Assembly: GCA_947471745.1 (NCBI GenBank)
Contig: CANJKZ010000723.1
Coordinates: 7,632,501 to 7,696,500, forward strand
From: Closterium sp. Naga37s-1
Taxonomy: Eukaryota; Streptophyta; Zygnematophyceae; Desmidiales; Closteriaceae
DNA length: 64,000 nucleotides
Direction: 5' to 3'
The position numbers and the translations under genes are program-made. A model generated the notes under the pieces. It had not been told where the DNA came from. It did not search any database and saw only the letters and a program-made list of their open reading frames with translations. Shown here one piece after another: positions 50,501-61,907 of this stretch. Every line of letters begins with the position of its first letter. Position 1 is the first letter of the stretch.

Positions 50501-53500
50501 CCGGTAGACCCCCTCCCCCCTCAGGGTCCTGCCCCTTCAGGTGTGTCCCAGGTAGACGCAGTCGAGCCTGTCGAGGTTACTGGTGACTCTGGTGCTGCTG
50601 AGGGTGCTGAGCCTGGGGGTGCTGACTCTGGGGGTGCTGAGCGTGTGGGTGCTACGCCTGGGGGTGCTGAGCCTGAGGGTGCTTCTACTGGGGGTGCTGA
50701 GCCTGGGGGTGCTGAGCCTGGGGGTGCTACTACTGGGGGTGCTGAGCCTGTGGGTGCTGAGCCTGGGGGTGCTACGCCTGGGGGTGCTGAGCCTGGGGGT
50801 GCCACGCCTGGAGGTGCTGAGCCTGGGGGTGCGGAGCCTAAGGGAGCTGGGCCTGCTCGTGTGGCGTCTGGCGGTGCTGAGCCTGGAGGTTCTCCGGGTG
50901 CTTCGTCTCGGCGGGAGCCACTCTCTCCACAGGAGCTGCGCGAGTGGTTTGCCCGGCGCTGGAGGCGTGCTGCTGGAGCTGGAGGTTCTTCGGCTGCTGA
51001 GGGTGCTGGTGCCGCGGGTCCCGGAGGTGCTCGTACTGGGAGTACTGGAGCTGCTGGGCCTGCGGGTACGACTGGAGCTGGAGCTGCTGAGGGTGTTGGC
51101 GCTGAGGCTACTGCTGTCGGTCCTGGAGGCGGTCCTGCTGGGGGTGCTACTGGTGCTGCTGGAGGTACTGGAGCTGGAGGTGCTGCTGGCGCTGGTGCTG
51201 CCGCTAGGGGTACTGGTGCTGTCCCTGCTGTTTCTGGAGTCGCCGCGCGGCCTCGGCCGTACTTCGTTCCGCTCCTTCAGCAGGTTCTTGGTCTCCCGCC
51301 TTCTACTGGTCCTCCTCCTCCCTTAGAGTGTCCACAGCCTGTCCCGTCACAGTTACAGTTACAGCCGGCCTCCCCACTGCCCGCTCCTTCTCCCTACACT
51401 GGTCCTACTGGAGGTCTTGCTGAGCGTCGTGAGCCTGCGTCTCGCCCTGCGTCGCCTGTCCGTCCTGCTCGCACTAGTGGTCGTGGTTCGCGTCAGCGTC
51501 CTCCTCCTGTCCCTGGCACGCACCGGATGTCTCTGCGTCCGTCCACTGCTCCTCTGCGTGCCCCTTTGCCTTCTCCTCCTGAGTCCTCTCTTCCTGCTCT
51601 TCCCGACCCGGAGTCGGACTCTCTTCGTGCTGCCAGTCCTACTGTCACGCGTCTCCTTGCTACTGTCGTCACTGACCCTTCCTTTGAGTCCACTGCTGCG
51701 TCTTCCCTAGTTGCTGAGCTCGTCGACTTTGCTGCTCGCTGTCGTCTAGACTACGCTGCTAGTCTTGTCGATGAGTCTGAGTCTGTCTGTCCTCCGTCCG
51801 TCGGGGGTGAGTGTGCCCTTGGCACGGACGTCCTTGAGGACAGGCAGGAGGAGTTCCAGTGTTTGGCTGCTGCTTCACCTCATCTCGTGTCCGTACTGCT
51901 TACCCCTGAGGGAGACCCGGATGCACTTGACATCCCGACTCCGCGCTCTTACGCGGAGGCGATAGAGGGTCCCTACTCCTCTCAGTGGCAGGCAACTATG
52001 GACACAGAGATGGCTTCCTGGAAGTCCACAGGCACCTACGTTGACGAGGTTCCCCCGCCTGGGGCGAACATCGTCAGTGGCATGTGGATTTTCAGGGTGA
52101 AGCGGCCGCCGGGTTCTCCGCCTGTCTTCAAGGCGCGTTACGTGGCTCGTGGCTTCAGTCAGCGGCAGGGAGTTGACTACTTTCAGACCTTCTCTCCCAC
52201 CCCGAAGATGACCACTCTTCGGGTACTGCTGCACATAGCTGCTCACCGCGACTACGAGCTGCACTCTCTTGACTTCAGCACTGCTTTCTTGCAGGGCAGC
52301 CTGCACGAGGAGATCTGGCTGCGTCGCCCACCTGGCTTCACTGGGTCTTTTCCTCCTGGCACCCAGTGGAGCCTCCGGCGGCCAGTCTACGGTCTCCGCC
52401 AGGCACCGCGTGAGTGGCACGACACACTGAGGACTACACTTGCGGCTCTTGGGTTTGCTCCCTCTACTGCCGACCCGTCGCTGTTTCTGCGCACCAACAC
52501 TTCTTTGCCGCCGTTCTACATCCTCGTGTACGTCGACGACTTGGTCTTTGCCACAGCTGACACTGCTGGACTCGCCCACGTGAAGTCCGAGCTGCAGAAG
52601 AGTCACACGTGCACAGACCTGGGTGAACTGCGCAGCTACCTTGGCTTGCAGATCACCCGGGACAGAGCACGCCGCACCATTACCCTGACTCAGTCACACA
52701 TGGTGCAGCAGGTCCTTCAGCGCTTCGGCTTCACGTACTCCTCGCCTCAGGCCACTCCTCTGCCTACTCGCCACTCGCTCTCAGCTCTGCCTTCGGATGA
52801 GTCCGTAGAGTCGAGTGGCCCGTACCCAGAGCTTGTTGGCTGCCTCATGTACCTGATGACCTGCACACGACCTGACCTTGCATACCCTCTTAGCATTCTC
52901 GCACGCTATGTTGCTCCTGGGAGACACAGACCGGAGCACATGGCTGCAGCGAAGAGGGTGTTGCGCTACTTGTGCAATACGTCGGGCATGGGGCTTGTGC
53001 TTGGAGGGCGACGTTCGGTGGTCCTCACTGGGCACGCAGACGCTTCTTGGGCTGACGACCAGGCTATGGAGCGGTCGTCACAGGGTTACACCTTCAGCCT
53101 TGGTTCCGGCTCTGTTTCGTGGCGGGCTACCCGCTCGTCTTCTGTTCTCGGCTCCAGTTGTGAGGCTGAGATCTACGCCGGGGCCATGGCTGCACAGGAG
53201 CTTCGCTGGCTCACCTACCTGCTGACTGACCTTGGAGAGCCGCCTTGTTCTCCTCCAGTGCTGTACGTAGACAACAAGGCCATGCTGGCCTTGTGTCGAG
53301 AGCAGAGACTGGAGCACAGAACGAAGCACATTGCTCTCCGCTACTTCCTTGCTCGTGAGCTACAGCAGCGTGGTCAGCTGCGGCTTGCGTACGTGGCCTC
53401 TGAGGCCAACACTGCTGATATCTTCACCAAGGCACTTGCGCCTTGTGATCATCAGCGCTTCTGTACTCAGCTGGGTCTTGTGCCTACCTTGCCTCACTTG

Positions 53501-53512
53501 CTCACCCCTTGA
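47522..53512 (+). pseudogene. B copia gag-pol, disabled by a single stop
   Basis: The reading frame is the same from ATG 47522 to the stop at 53510-53512 (about 1996 codons), except for TAA at 47804-47806, where A has TAC (Tyr, in A-Q-T-L-Y-D). All domains follow as in A: Gag, a longer Gly-rich tract (about 48300-48520), Gln run, C-X13-C-X3-H-X4-C, protease L-D-S-G-A-S, pre-integrase, integrase D-D-E, GGAEP linker, RT with YVDD at 52529-52540, and RNase H. Re-initiation at 47861 could give a product lacking about 113 Gag residues. I treat it as a recent pseudogene that could still be mobilised by A. Confidence 0.92.
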
Positions 53513-53713
53513 CCTTGTTTGTACTGTTGCATATATATATACACCTGCTCTTCTAGCCTTATATATATGTGTAATCCTGCATGTGAACTGGCCTTGTGGC
53601 CTTGAACTTGTGCTCGGAATGTGTGGTGACTTTGTGATCCACCCTGAGCTTGCTTTGCTTTGCTTGACTGGTCTTGTGACCCCTTGTTCTCCCCCACTTT
53701 GCCTATGGGGGTG

Positions 53714-53838
53714 TGTCAGATTTATATGACATAGCTACTGTAGGCTATAGTGGGGTAGCACATATAGGGTACAGTTGTCTAGGGTTTGTATTTCTACCCA
53801 ACTTGCCCTTAGTCAATCCATTCTAATTCAGATTCTCA
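53714..53838 (+). repeat. 3' LTR of B (125 bp)
   Basis: Preceded by CCCCCACTTTGCCTATGGGGGTG and followed by TSD TCTGG. Confidence 0.93.
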
Positions 53839-55608
53839 TCTGGTGGTCTGACTAATCTGACAATTGAAGCGCAAACCAACCCGGCTGCGATAAGCGAGGG
53901 AACGACAACGGTCGGCACCGAAGTCCTCGCACAACTTCTTCAGCGACCCACCAGCTTGGAGCAAGAGCTCCAAACATTGCGGAACGGCAACGCGGGAACA
54001 TCCTCGCAACCCTCTCAACCGGCCCCAAATGGCCAGAACGCTGCCCCACACACTTTCTCCCTCGACACAAATGGTTCAACCCCCAAGACTCCCCGTCCCA
54101 GTGAAGAGGCAATTCTCTCTGCGCAATCAAGGTTTCTCAGCATATCAAAAATAAAGACAAGTGTGTGTTTTGACGGCAGAGACTTCTGTACCTGGAGCTT
54201 CGAGCTGGAGCTCCTGCTGCAGAACGCTCAAATTTTTCACTACTTCAAAAGGAGTTACACGGAGCCCGCTGAGGATACCGACGATGCCAAGGCAAGGTAC
54301 TACAACGAGTCCTTGATGGCGTACGGCACCCTCCTTCGCAACATGTCGCCGGCGAAGCAGTTGAACATTCGTTCATACAAGACATCGGCTGCTCCAGCCC
54401 TCGACGCTTGGCGCCACCTGAATGGCGTGTACCAGCCAAAGGACTCTGTCTCTTTAGCAGCTGCTGGAAACTAAAATGGCCCCGGGGGAGAAGGCCAACA
54501 GCTATATCAATCGCTGTCGGAGCCTTCGCGATCAAATCGCAAAGCTGGGAAGCTCGATTTCGGAGGAAATTTTCGTCAATATCGTGCTTCAAGGGCTCGG
54601 CCCAGAGTGGCGGCCCTGCAAGGCGCTTCTCCGACAGCAGGGGGTCATCTCGGAGGCCGCCCTTTGCGCCGCCCTTCTCGTCGAACAACGGGATATGGAT
54701 CAGCAGCGACCAGCGCCACGACGAGAACGAGAACGGCTCGCGTTCTACGCCGACAACAACGAAGAGCGTCGGCCGCGGCGCCTCTACTGCAAAATTTGCA
54801 GAAGCTTCGGGCATTTGGCGGATCGATGCAAGTCCCGATCTCGCCCTCGCCAGACCAATCCGAGCAACTGGTCCGGCCGACAGGACGCACGAGGTGACGT
54901 GCGTCCAGCCCAGGGGTATCAACCCCAACCCGCGCGCAACCTGAACCCAGCGGTTCAGCATCAGCAGCAGCAGTCGTCACCGTCTGCCCCAGTACGCAAA
55001 GTCATGAGCAACATGGCCATGACGGGCGAGTCGCGTCGTCGCCGCGTGCGCTCACCTTCACCTGAGCCAGCACCGCATCCCATTGGCGCGTTCTCCAACA
55101 ACAATCCGTTCAGTCCGCGCCACGACTTCACCGACGACGACGACCAAGACTGGAACCTTCCAGTCCCGCTGCTCGAAAGTCCCCCGCACGCACCTGACAT
55201 GCGGGTGGCGCCACTTGATTGGCTCTCGCGCGAGCAATTTCTGAAGTTCGACACTCCGCACATCGTCACGCCGCGACTGGCGCTGCTCGCACGTGACGAC
55301 AACAAGCGCTACAGCACCTGGTACCTGGACAGCTGCTACGGCCAGCATATAGTGGGCTTCAAGCGTTACATATCCAACGACGTCGCCACCCCCACAGTCA
55401 CCTACGTCACCGTGGCTAATAACACACACCTGCGCGCAAGTGCGCAAGGCATCGTCTTGCTCAAGGCGCGCGGAAGCCGCACGCACATCACGCTCAACGA
55501 TGTGCTGATCGTCCAGAACCTGCGCTTCAGCCTGCTTTCCGCTGCACAGCTCATGGACTGCGGCGTTGACCTCAGCACGGATCGCGCGACGCGCGACATT
55601 TTGATGCA
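53839..55608 (+). pseudogene. D copia Gag, zinc knuckle and protease start
   Basis: Two frames carry it. The first (to 54474) has Gag helices, with K-T-S-V-C-F-D-G-R-D-F-C-T-W-S and D-A-W-R-H-L-N-G-V-Y. The second (54476-55612) continues the Gag core (Y-I-N-R-C-R-S-L-R-D-Q-I), so an indel lies near 54470. A zinc knuckle C-K-I-C-R-S-F-G-H-L-A-D-R-C (canonical C-X2-C-X4-H-X4-C) follows, then a protease block T-W-Y-L-D-S-C-Y-G-Q-H-I and the typical L-R-F-S-L-L-S-A-A-Q-L. It ends R-D-I-L-M-H, where C sequence begins. The expected continuation (Y-L-P-R-R-Q-I-E-R-A-H) is at 5090 on minus. The protease Gly is Cys (D-S-C). Confidence 0.85.
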
Positions 55609-58600
55609 CTAGTGACACTCGCTACCGAGCCGCCCTTCAAGCTGAGTTTCTCGCTAAGAATCCTCCCCCGATGTACCTCGTTCTCTACCACCTAGTCACC
55701 CGTCTCCCTGACTCTCTTCGCGCAGTCAGGGACCACTTTCTCGCCCTCTGCCCCACCGAGCTCACCGTTGACCTGCTCGAGAAGCACTTGCTTGCAGCTG
55801 AGGCTAGCATAGTCGCTGTAGGTGCCTCTCGTGGTGACCCCCGCACGCCCTTTTTTGACGGGTGTTCCCCTCCCCCCCTTCTCCCCTCGGTCGCCTCTGC
55901 TGCCGCTGTCGACTACCTTGGTGCTGAGGAAGTCGGGGTTGCGTCTGCTCCTAGTGGCAGGCGCAAGGGCGGCAGGGGCAAGGGTGGTGGCGGTGATAGC
56001 GGGGGAGGTGGAGGTGGAGGTGGAGGCGGTGGGGGCGGTGGGGGTGGTGGCGGTGGTGGGGGTGGTGGCGGGGTTGGGGGGGTCAGTGGCAGCGGCGGGG
56101 GTGGTGGCGGCAGTGGTGGTGGAGGGGGCCGGGGTGGAGGCGGTGGTGGTGGCGGCAGTGGGCGTGGTGGCGGCGGCTGGGGTGGTGGTCGGGGTGGACC
56201 AGCGCAGCGTGGAGGTTTGGGTGGTGTCCAGCGCCAGCAGCAGCGTCTCGAAGAGACCCCGTCGCCCCAGCAGCTTCGTGAGTGGTACTTTCAGCATGGG
56301 GGGTCTGGGGGTGGAGGTACCTGCCCGTATGTCATCCGCATAGGTGACCGCGCTGGTCAGACGTGTGGGAGGCCCCACACGCAGCAGCGCTGCTTCTCCC
56401 GTCTCGACGACGCCTGGCGTGCACAGTTCCCTGACACCTCTGAGCTGCCCCGCTGGGCTGATCTGCTTAAAAAGAACACTGATATCTTTGCTCTTGACTT
56501 TGATGTCATCCTTGGTGCTATGTATGCATTGACTATTAGTGTTGAGGGTGACTGTTACCTGCGTGTCCCGCCCGACCCGGGCATTGAGTCCAGTGAGGCT
56601 GCCGCTCTAGGCGCTAGTGCGTCTGCTGCCCCAGGTCCGAGTGAGGCTACTGCTCTAGGTGCTGGTGCGTCTGCTGCTTCAGGTGCTTGTGAGTCTGCGC
56701 CTTCAGGTACTGCGTCTACTGAGGCACTGCACACTTTCACACTGGACTCAGATGCTTCCCGTTGTTTCTTTCAAGACCGCACTGCCCTAGCGCAGCTCCC
56801 TAGGCCTGTTGCTGTCTCCCTGGCTGACCCCTCCACCACTGCCCTCCCTTGCCCTGCTGTCCCGTCCGGCACGCTATCGGGTCTTTACCTCCCCTCGTTC
56901 TCTACGAACTTGGTGGCAGGTTCCGCGCTCCAGGACGCGGGTGTTCACCAGTTCACCCCTGCCTACGAGCGTGTGACACACTGCACGTGTGCTCAGACGG
57001 GTCGTCACCTGGCTACCTTCACTCGGCAGCCGGGGTCGGACTTGTACACACTGACCACTGAGTCCCCTCAGGTAGCTGCGTCTGCGTCAGTGTCAGGTCA
57101 GTTGTCCGCCCCCTGCTCGTGTCGCACCTTGTCGCACCGGACGGTCCTCTGGCATCACCGCCTTGGTCACCCTTTGATGCAGCGCCTTCGTGGCATGCAC
57201 TCCCGGTACCTTGTCTCTGGTCTCCCCAGGTCACTGCCTCCCCTGCCACAGTCCCCTGCCCCTCCTTGCCTTCCCTGTGTCGAGGGGCGCCAGCGCGCTG
57301 CCCCCCACTCCTCTGAGTTCCCTCCGACGGAGGCTCCTCTGCAGACCCTTCACGTGGACGTGTGGGGCCCAGCCCGCGTCCGTGGACAGGGCGGAGACCA
57401 CTACTTTCTACTGGTAGTTGACGACTACACGGGTTACACCACGGTCTTCCCCTTGCGCACCAAGGGTGAGGTCCCTGATGTCTTGATCCCTTGGGTCCGC
57501 GCTACCCGTCTCCAGCTGGAGAGGCGCTTTCACACGGACCTTCCCATCCTGCGACTGCACTCTGACAGAGGTGGTGAGTTTTCCTCCGGCCTCTTGAGGG
57601 CCTTCTGTCAGGGGGAGGGCATTGAGCAGACGTTCACGCTTCCGGCCTCTCCGCAGCAAAATGGGGTTGCTGAGCGCCGCATTGGCTTGGTCATGGAGGT
57701 TGCTCGTACCTCCTTGATCCATGCGGCTGCCCCCCATTTTCTGTGGCCGTTTGCGGTCCGGTATGCCGCGCATCAGCTCAACCTCTGGCCCCGTGTCTCC
57801 GTTCCGAAGACCTCACCGACACTGCATTGGACGGGAGAGCTTGGCGATGCGTCCGTGTTCCGGGTCTGGGGTTCTCGTGCCTTTGTCCGCGATACGTCTG
57901 CGGACAAGCTCTCCTCCCGCGCCGTTCCTTGTGTCTTCCTTGGCTTTGTCCCTGACGCGCCTGGTTGGCAGTTTTACCACCCCACCTCGCGCCGTGTCTT
58001 CCCCTCTCAGGACGTCACGTTTGACGAGTCGGTTCCCTTTTACCGTCTCTTCCCCTACCGCACTGCCCCGCTCCCCCCTCCGCCGCTCTTCCTCACACCA
58101 GGTGCTGCTTCAGTAGACCCCCTACCTCCCCAGGGTCCTGCTCCCTCAGGTGTTTCCCAGGTAGACCCAGTCGAGCCTGTCGAGGTAGCTGTCGACTCTG
58201 GTCCTGCGCGAGGTACTGAGCTTGAGTGTGCTGAGCCTGGAGGTGCTGAGACAGGAGGTGCTGAGCCTGGGGGTGCGGAGCCTGGGGGTGCGGAGCCTGG
58301 GGGTGCTGAGCCTGGGGGTGCTGAGCCTGGAGGTCTTGAGCCTGGGGGTGCTGAGCCTAGGGGTGCAGAGCTTGGGGGTGCTGAGCTTGGAGGACCTGAG
58401 CCTGGGGGTACTGAGCCTGGGGGCACTCCCTCGTCCCAGCAGCTGCGTGAGTGGTACTCTCAGCACTGTCACCGCAGACGTGGTACTGTGGGAGCTGGGG
58501 GTGCTACTGGAGCTGGAGCTGAGGGCGCTGGAGCTACTGGTACTGGTGTGGCTAGCGACCCCGGGGTTGGCGCTGGAGGTGCTGGCGCCACTGGTCCTGG

Positions 58601-58904
58601 AGGTGCTCGTACTGGCGGTACTAGAGCTGCTGGGACTGGAGGTGGTGCTGGAGCTGCTAGAGGTGCTGGAGCTAGTGGTACTGCAGGGGCTGGAGCTGGA
58701 GGCGCTGACGCTCGTCCTACTGGAGGTCGTGGAGCTGACGGTGCTGCTGGTGCGGGTGCTACTAGGGGTACTAGAGTTGGCGCTGCTGGAGCTGCTGGAG
58801 GTGCTGCAGGAGTTGGAGCCGTCGCTGGGGGTGCTGGTGCTGTCTCTGCTGGTTCTGGGGGTGCTGCGCGACCGCAGGTGTACTTCGTTCCGCTCCTTCA
58901 GTAG
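55609..58904 (+). pseudogene. C copia Gag remainder, protease, integrase and linker
   Basis: It begins mid-Gag (S-D-T-R-Y-R-A-A-L), about 19 codons after the point where the 5' part stops at 5090. Long poly-Gly tract (about 55980-56200), SPQQLREWY, then C-P-Y-V-I-R ... C-X3-H-X4-C. The protease motif reads L-D-S-D-A-S, with Asp for the invariant Gly (56751-56753), so the protease is probably dead. The integrase keeps D-V-W-G-P, H-S-D-R-G-G-E-F and N-G-V-A-E-R-R-I-G. The GGAEP and Gly/Ala linker ends at TAG 58902-58904, where A has CAG. Confidence 0.88.
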
Positions 58905-60817
58905 GTTCTTGGTCTCCCGCCTTCTACTGGTCTTGCCACTTCCTTAGAGTATCCACTGCCTGTCCAGTATCAGTCACTGTTACAGCCTGCGTCCCCGCTG
59001 CCTGCTCCTTCTCCTTACACTGGTCCGAGCGGAGGTCTTACTGAGCGTCGTGAGCCTGAGTCTCGTCCTGCGTCGCCTGTTCGTGCTGCTCGCACTGGTC
59101 GTCGTGTTCCACGCCAGCGTCCTCCTGCTGTCCAAGGCACGCACCAGATGGCGCTTCGTCCTTCTACTGCTCCACAGCGTGTCCCTCTGCCGTCTCCTCC
59201 TGCGTCCTCTCTTCCTGTTCTTGCTGACCTGGAGTCTGACTCCCTTCGTGCTGCCAGTCCTACTGTCACGCGTCTCCTGGCCACTGTTGTCACTGACCCT
59301 TCCTTTGAGTCCACTGCTGTGTCTGCCTTAGTTGCTGAGCTTGTCGACTTTGCTGCTCACTGTCGTCTAGACTACGCCGCGAGTCTTGTTGCTGAGTCTA
59401 AGTCTGTCTGTCCTCCGTCCGTCGGGGGTGAGTGTGCTCTTGGCACGGACGTCCTTGAGGACAGGCAGGAGGACTTTGAGTGCTTTGCAGCCGCTGTACC
59501 TCATCTCGTGTCCATGCTGATTGCACCTGAGGGAGACCCAGATGCACCAGACATCCCGACCCCGCGCTCTTACGCAGAGGCGATAGAGGGTCCCTACTCC
59601 TCTCAGTGGCAGTCAGCCATGGACGCAGAGATGGCATCCTGGAAGTCCACAGGCACCTACGTTGACGAGGTTCCCCCTCCTGGGGCGTTAGTGGCATGTG
59701 GATTTTCAGGGTGAAGCGGCCGTCGGGTTCTCCGTCTGTCTTCAAGGCGCGTTACGTTGCTCGAGGCTTTAGTCAGCGACAGGGAGTTGACTTCTTCCAA
59801 ACCTTCTCCCCGACCCCAAAGATGACCACTCTTCAAGTTCTGCTGCACGTCACTGCTCAGCGTAACTTCAAGCTTAACTCTCTTGACTTCAGCACTGCTT
59901 TCCTACAGGGCAGCCTGCACGAGGAGATCTGGCTGCGCCGCCCACCTGGCTTCACTGGGTCGTTTCCTCCTGGTACCCAGTGGAGCCTCCAGCGGCCAGT
60001 CTACGGTCTCCGCCAGGCGCCCCGTGAGTGGCACGACACACTGAGGACTACGCTTGCGGCTCTTGGGTTTGCTCCTTCTACTGCTGACCCGTCGCTGTTT
60101 CTACGCACCGACACTTCGTTGCTGCCGTTCTACATCCTCGTGTACGTCGACGACTTGGTCTTTGCCACTGCTGACACTGAGGGACTCGCCCACGTGAAGT
60201 CGGAGCCGCAGAAGAGACACACGTGCACAGACCTGGGTGAATTGCGCAGCTTTCTTGGCTTGCAGATCACCCGGGACAGAGCACGGCGCACCATTACCTT
60301 GACTCAGTCACACATGGTGCAGCAGGTCCTTCAGCGCTTCAACTTCACGTACTCCTCACCTCAGGCCACTCCTTTGTCTACTAGCCACTCGCTCTTAGCT
60401 CTGCCTTCCGATGAGTCTGTAGAGCCGATTGGCCCGTACCCAGAGCTTGTTGGCTGCCTCATGTACCTGATGACCTGCACTCGACCTGACTTGGCATACC
60501 CTCTTAGCATCTTGGCACGCTATGTTGCTCCTGGGGGACACCGACCAGAGCACATGGCTGCAGCGAAGAGGGTGTTGCGCTACCTGTGCAGTACGTCGGG
60601 CATGGGGCTAGTGCTTGGAGGACGGGCTCGAGTTGTCCTCACTGGTCACGCAGACGCTTCTTGGGTTGACGACTTGGCTACGCAGCGGTCGTCACAGGGT
60701 TACACCTTCAGCCTTGGCTCCGGTTCTGTTTCGTGGCGGTCTACCCGCTCGTCTTCTGTTCTCAGCTCCGGTTGTGAGGTTGAGATCTACGCAGGGGCCA
60801 TGGCTGCACAGGAGTAG
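58905..60817 (+). pseudogene. C copia RT and first RNase H copy
   Basis: The pre-RT segment (open 59148-59714) is followed by a 7-bp deletion at about 59689 relative to A, which shifts the frame. The frame from 59696 carries W-I-F-R-V-K, L-D-F-S-T-A-F-L-Q-G, Y-V-D-D-L (about 60143) and RNase H up to G-A-M-A-A-Q-E, then TAG 60815-60817. The RNase H here resembles H and A (S-I-L-A-R-Y-V-A-P-G-G-H). It is cut off by a second, partial RNase H copy. Confidence 0.85.
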
Positions 60818-60837
60818 ACCGTATCTATGGCCACACG

Positions 60838-61560
60838 ATTCCGTAGAGCCGAGTGGCCCATATCCAGAGCTAGTGGGCTGCCTCATGTACCTGATGACCT
60901 GCACTCGTCCTGACCTTGCGTACCGTCTTGGCCTTCTGGCACGCTACGTGGCTCCTGGTAGACACTGAAAGGTGCACTGGGATGCTGCTAAGAGGGTACT
61001 GCGATACTTGTGCAGTACATCGGGCATGGGGCTCGTGCTTGGAGGGCGGGGTCCAGTTGTCCTCACTGGACACTCAGACGCTTCTTGGGTTAACGACCTG
61101 GCTACGCAACGGTCGTCTTAGGGTTACACGTTCAGCCTTGGCTCCGGTTCTTTTTCTTGGTGGTCTACCCGCTCGTCTTTTGTTCTCAGCTGCAGTTGTG
61201 AGGCTGAGATCTACGCGGGAGCCATGGCTGCACAGGAGTTACGCTGGCTCACCTACCTGCTGACCGACTTGGGAGAGGTGCCTCGTTCTCCTCCAGTTCT
61301 GTACGTCGACAACAAGGCCATGCTGGCCTTGTGTCAGGAGCACAGATTGGAGCACAGAACGAAGCACATTGCCCTTCGCTACTTTCTTCCTCGAGAGCTG
61401 CAGTAGCGCGGTCAGCTTTGTCTTGCTTACGTGGCCTCTCGGGCCAACACTGCTGATATCTTCACGAAGGCACTTCCGCCTTGTGGTCATCAGCGTTTTT
61501 GTACTGTTCTAGGCCTTGTGCCTACCTTGCCTCACCTGCTCACTTCTCGACTTTGCTTGT
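60838..61560 (+). pseudogene. C second, divergent RNase H copy
   Basis: Starting near V-E-P-S-G-P-Y-P-E-L-V-G-C, the RNase H region restarts and repeats about 400 bp already present at 60420-60812. This copy is closer to K (L-A-R-Y-V-A-P-G-R-H followed by K-V-H, and G-H-S-D-A-S-W). It has stops at about 60967, 61120 and 61404-61406 but continues to the family C-terminus and 3' region. It looks like a join between two subfamilies, not a simple tandem duplication. Confidence 0.75.
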
Positions 61561-61779
61561 ACTGTGATCAATATATCTATACCTGCATGCTTTCACTTGC
61601 TAGGTTTTGATCACTGTCCTGTTTGTTCTATGCTATATAACTGTGCGTGTGAACTGGCCTTATGGCCGTCTGCTTGCGCTCAGAATGCGTGGTGACGTTG
61701 TGATCCACCCTGAGCTTGCTTTGCTTCTCTTGACTGGTCTTGTGACCCCTTGTTCTCCCCCACTTTGCCTATGGGGGTG
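61561..61779 (+). other. C 3' untranslated region and polypurine tract
   Basis: This is the conserved family block (GTGATCCACCCTGAGCTTGC, then CTTGTGACCCCTTGTTCTC) ending CCCCCACTTTGCCTATGGGGGTG next to the LTR. Confidence 0.75.
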
Positions 61780-61907
61780 TGTCAAACTTATACTCCACAA
61801 TTTGTTTAGGTTGTAGTGGGGTAGTTACTATGGGGTACAATAAGTTTAGGGTTTCCTATTTGTACCCACCACTTTTCTAGTGCACACACATTTTGTTCAT
61901 TCCAACA
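61780..61907 (+). repeat. 3' LTR of copia element C (128 bp)
   Basis: TGTCAAACTTATACTCC to TTCATTCCAACA. It is followed by ACAAC (61908-61912) and gypsy sequence P-E-L-D-K-L. Its partner is 6086-6213 on minus. Confidence 0.92.

Larger units (their letters stand above)
46478..53838 (+). mobile_element. B: near-intact copia element with one nonsense codon
   Basis: The 7361-bp element has 125-bp LTRs (46478-46602 and 53714-53838), 4 differences, and TSD TCTGG (46473-46477 and 53839-53843). The primer site TGGTATCGAGCAGG starts at 46603. The leader is GC-rich (GCGGCCCCGTCGC blocks, then GCCGAGCCGCC repeats). It is the closest relative of A. It is inserted in the D leader, between D's primer site and gag. 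Confidence 0.95.

Noticed and set aside
462-55608. D, C and G2 halves as independent truncated copies, not inversion products
   Set aside because: It would need three coincidences: complementary halves in all three, matching breakpoints, and the same ACAAC target in the same gypsy codon context for both C LTRs.
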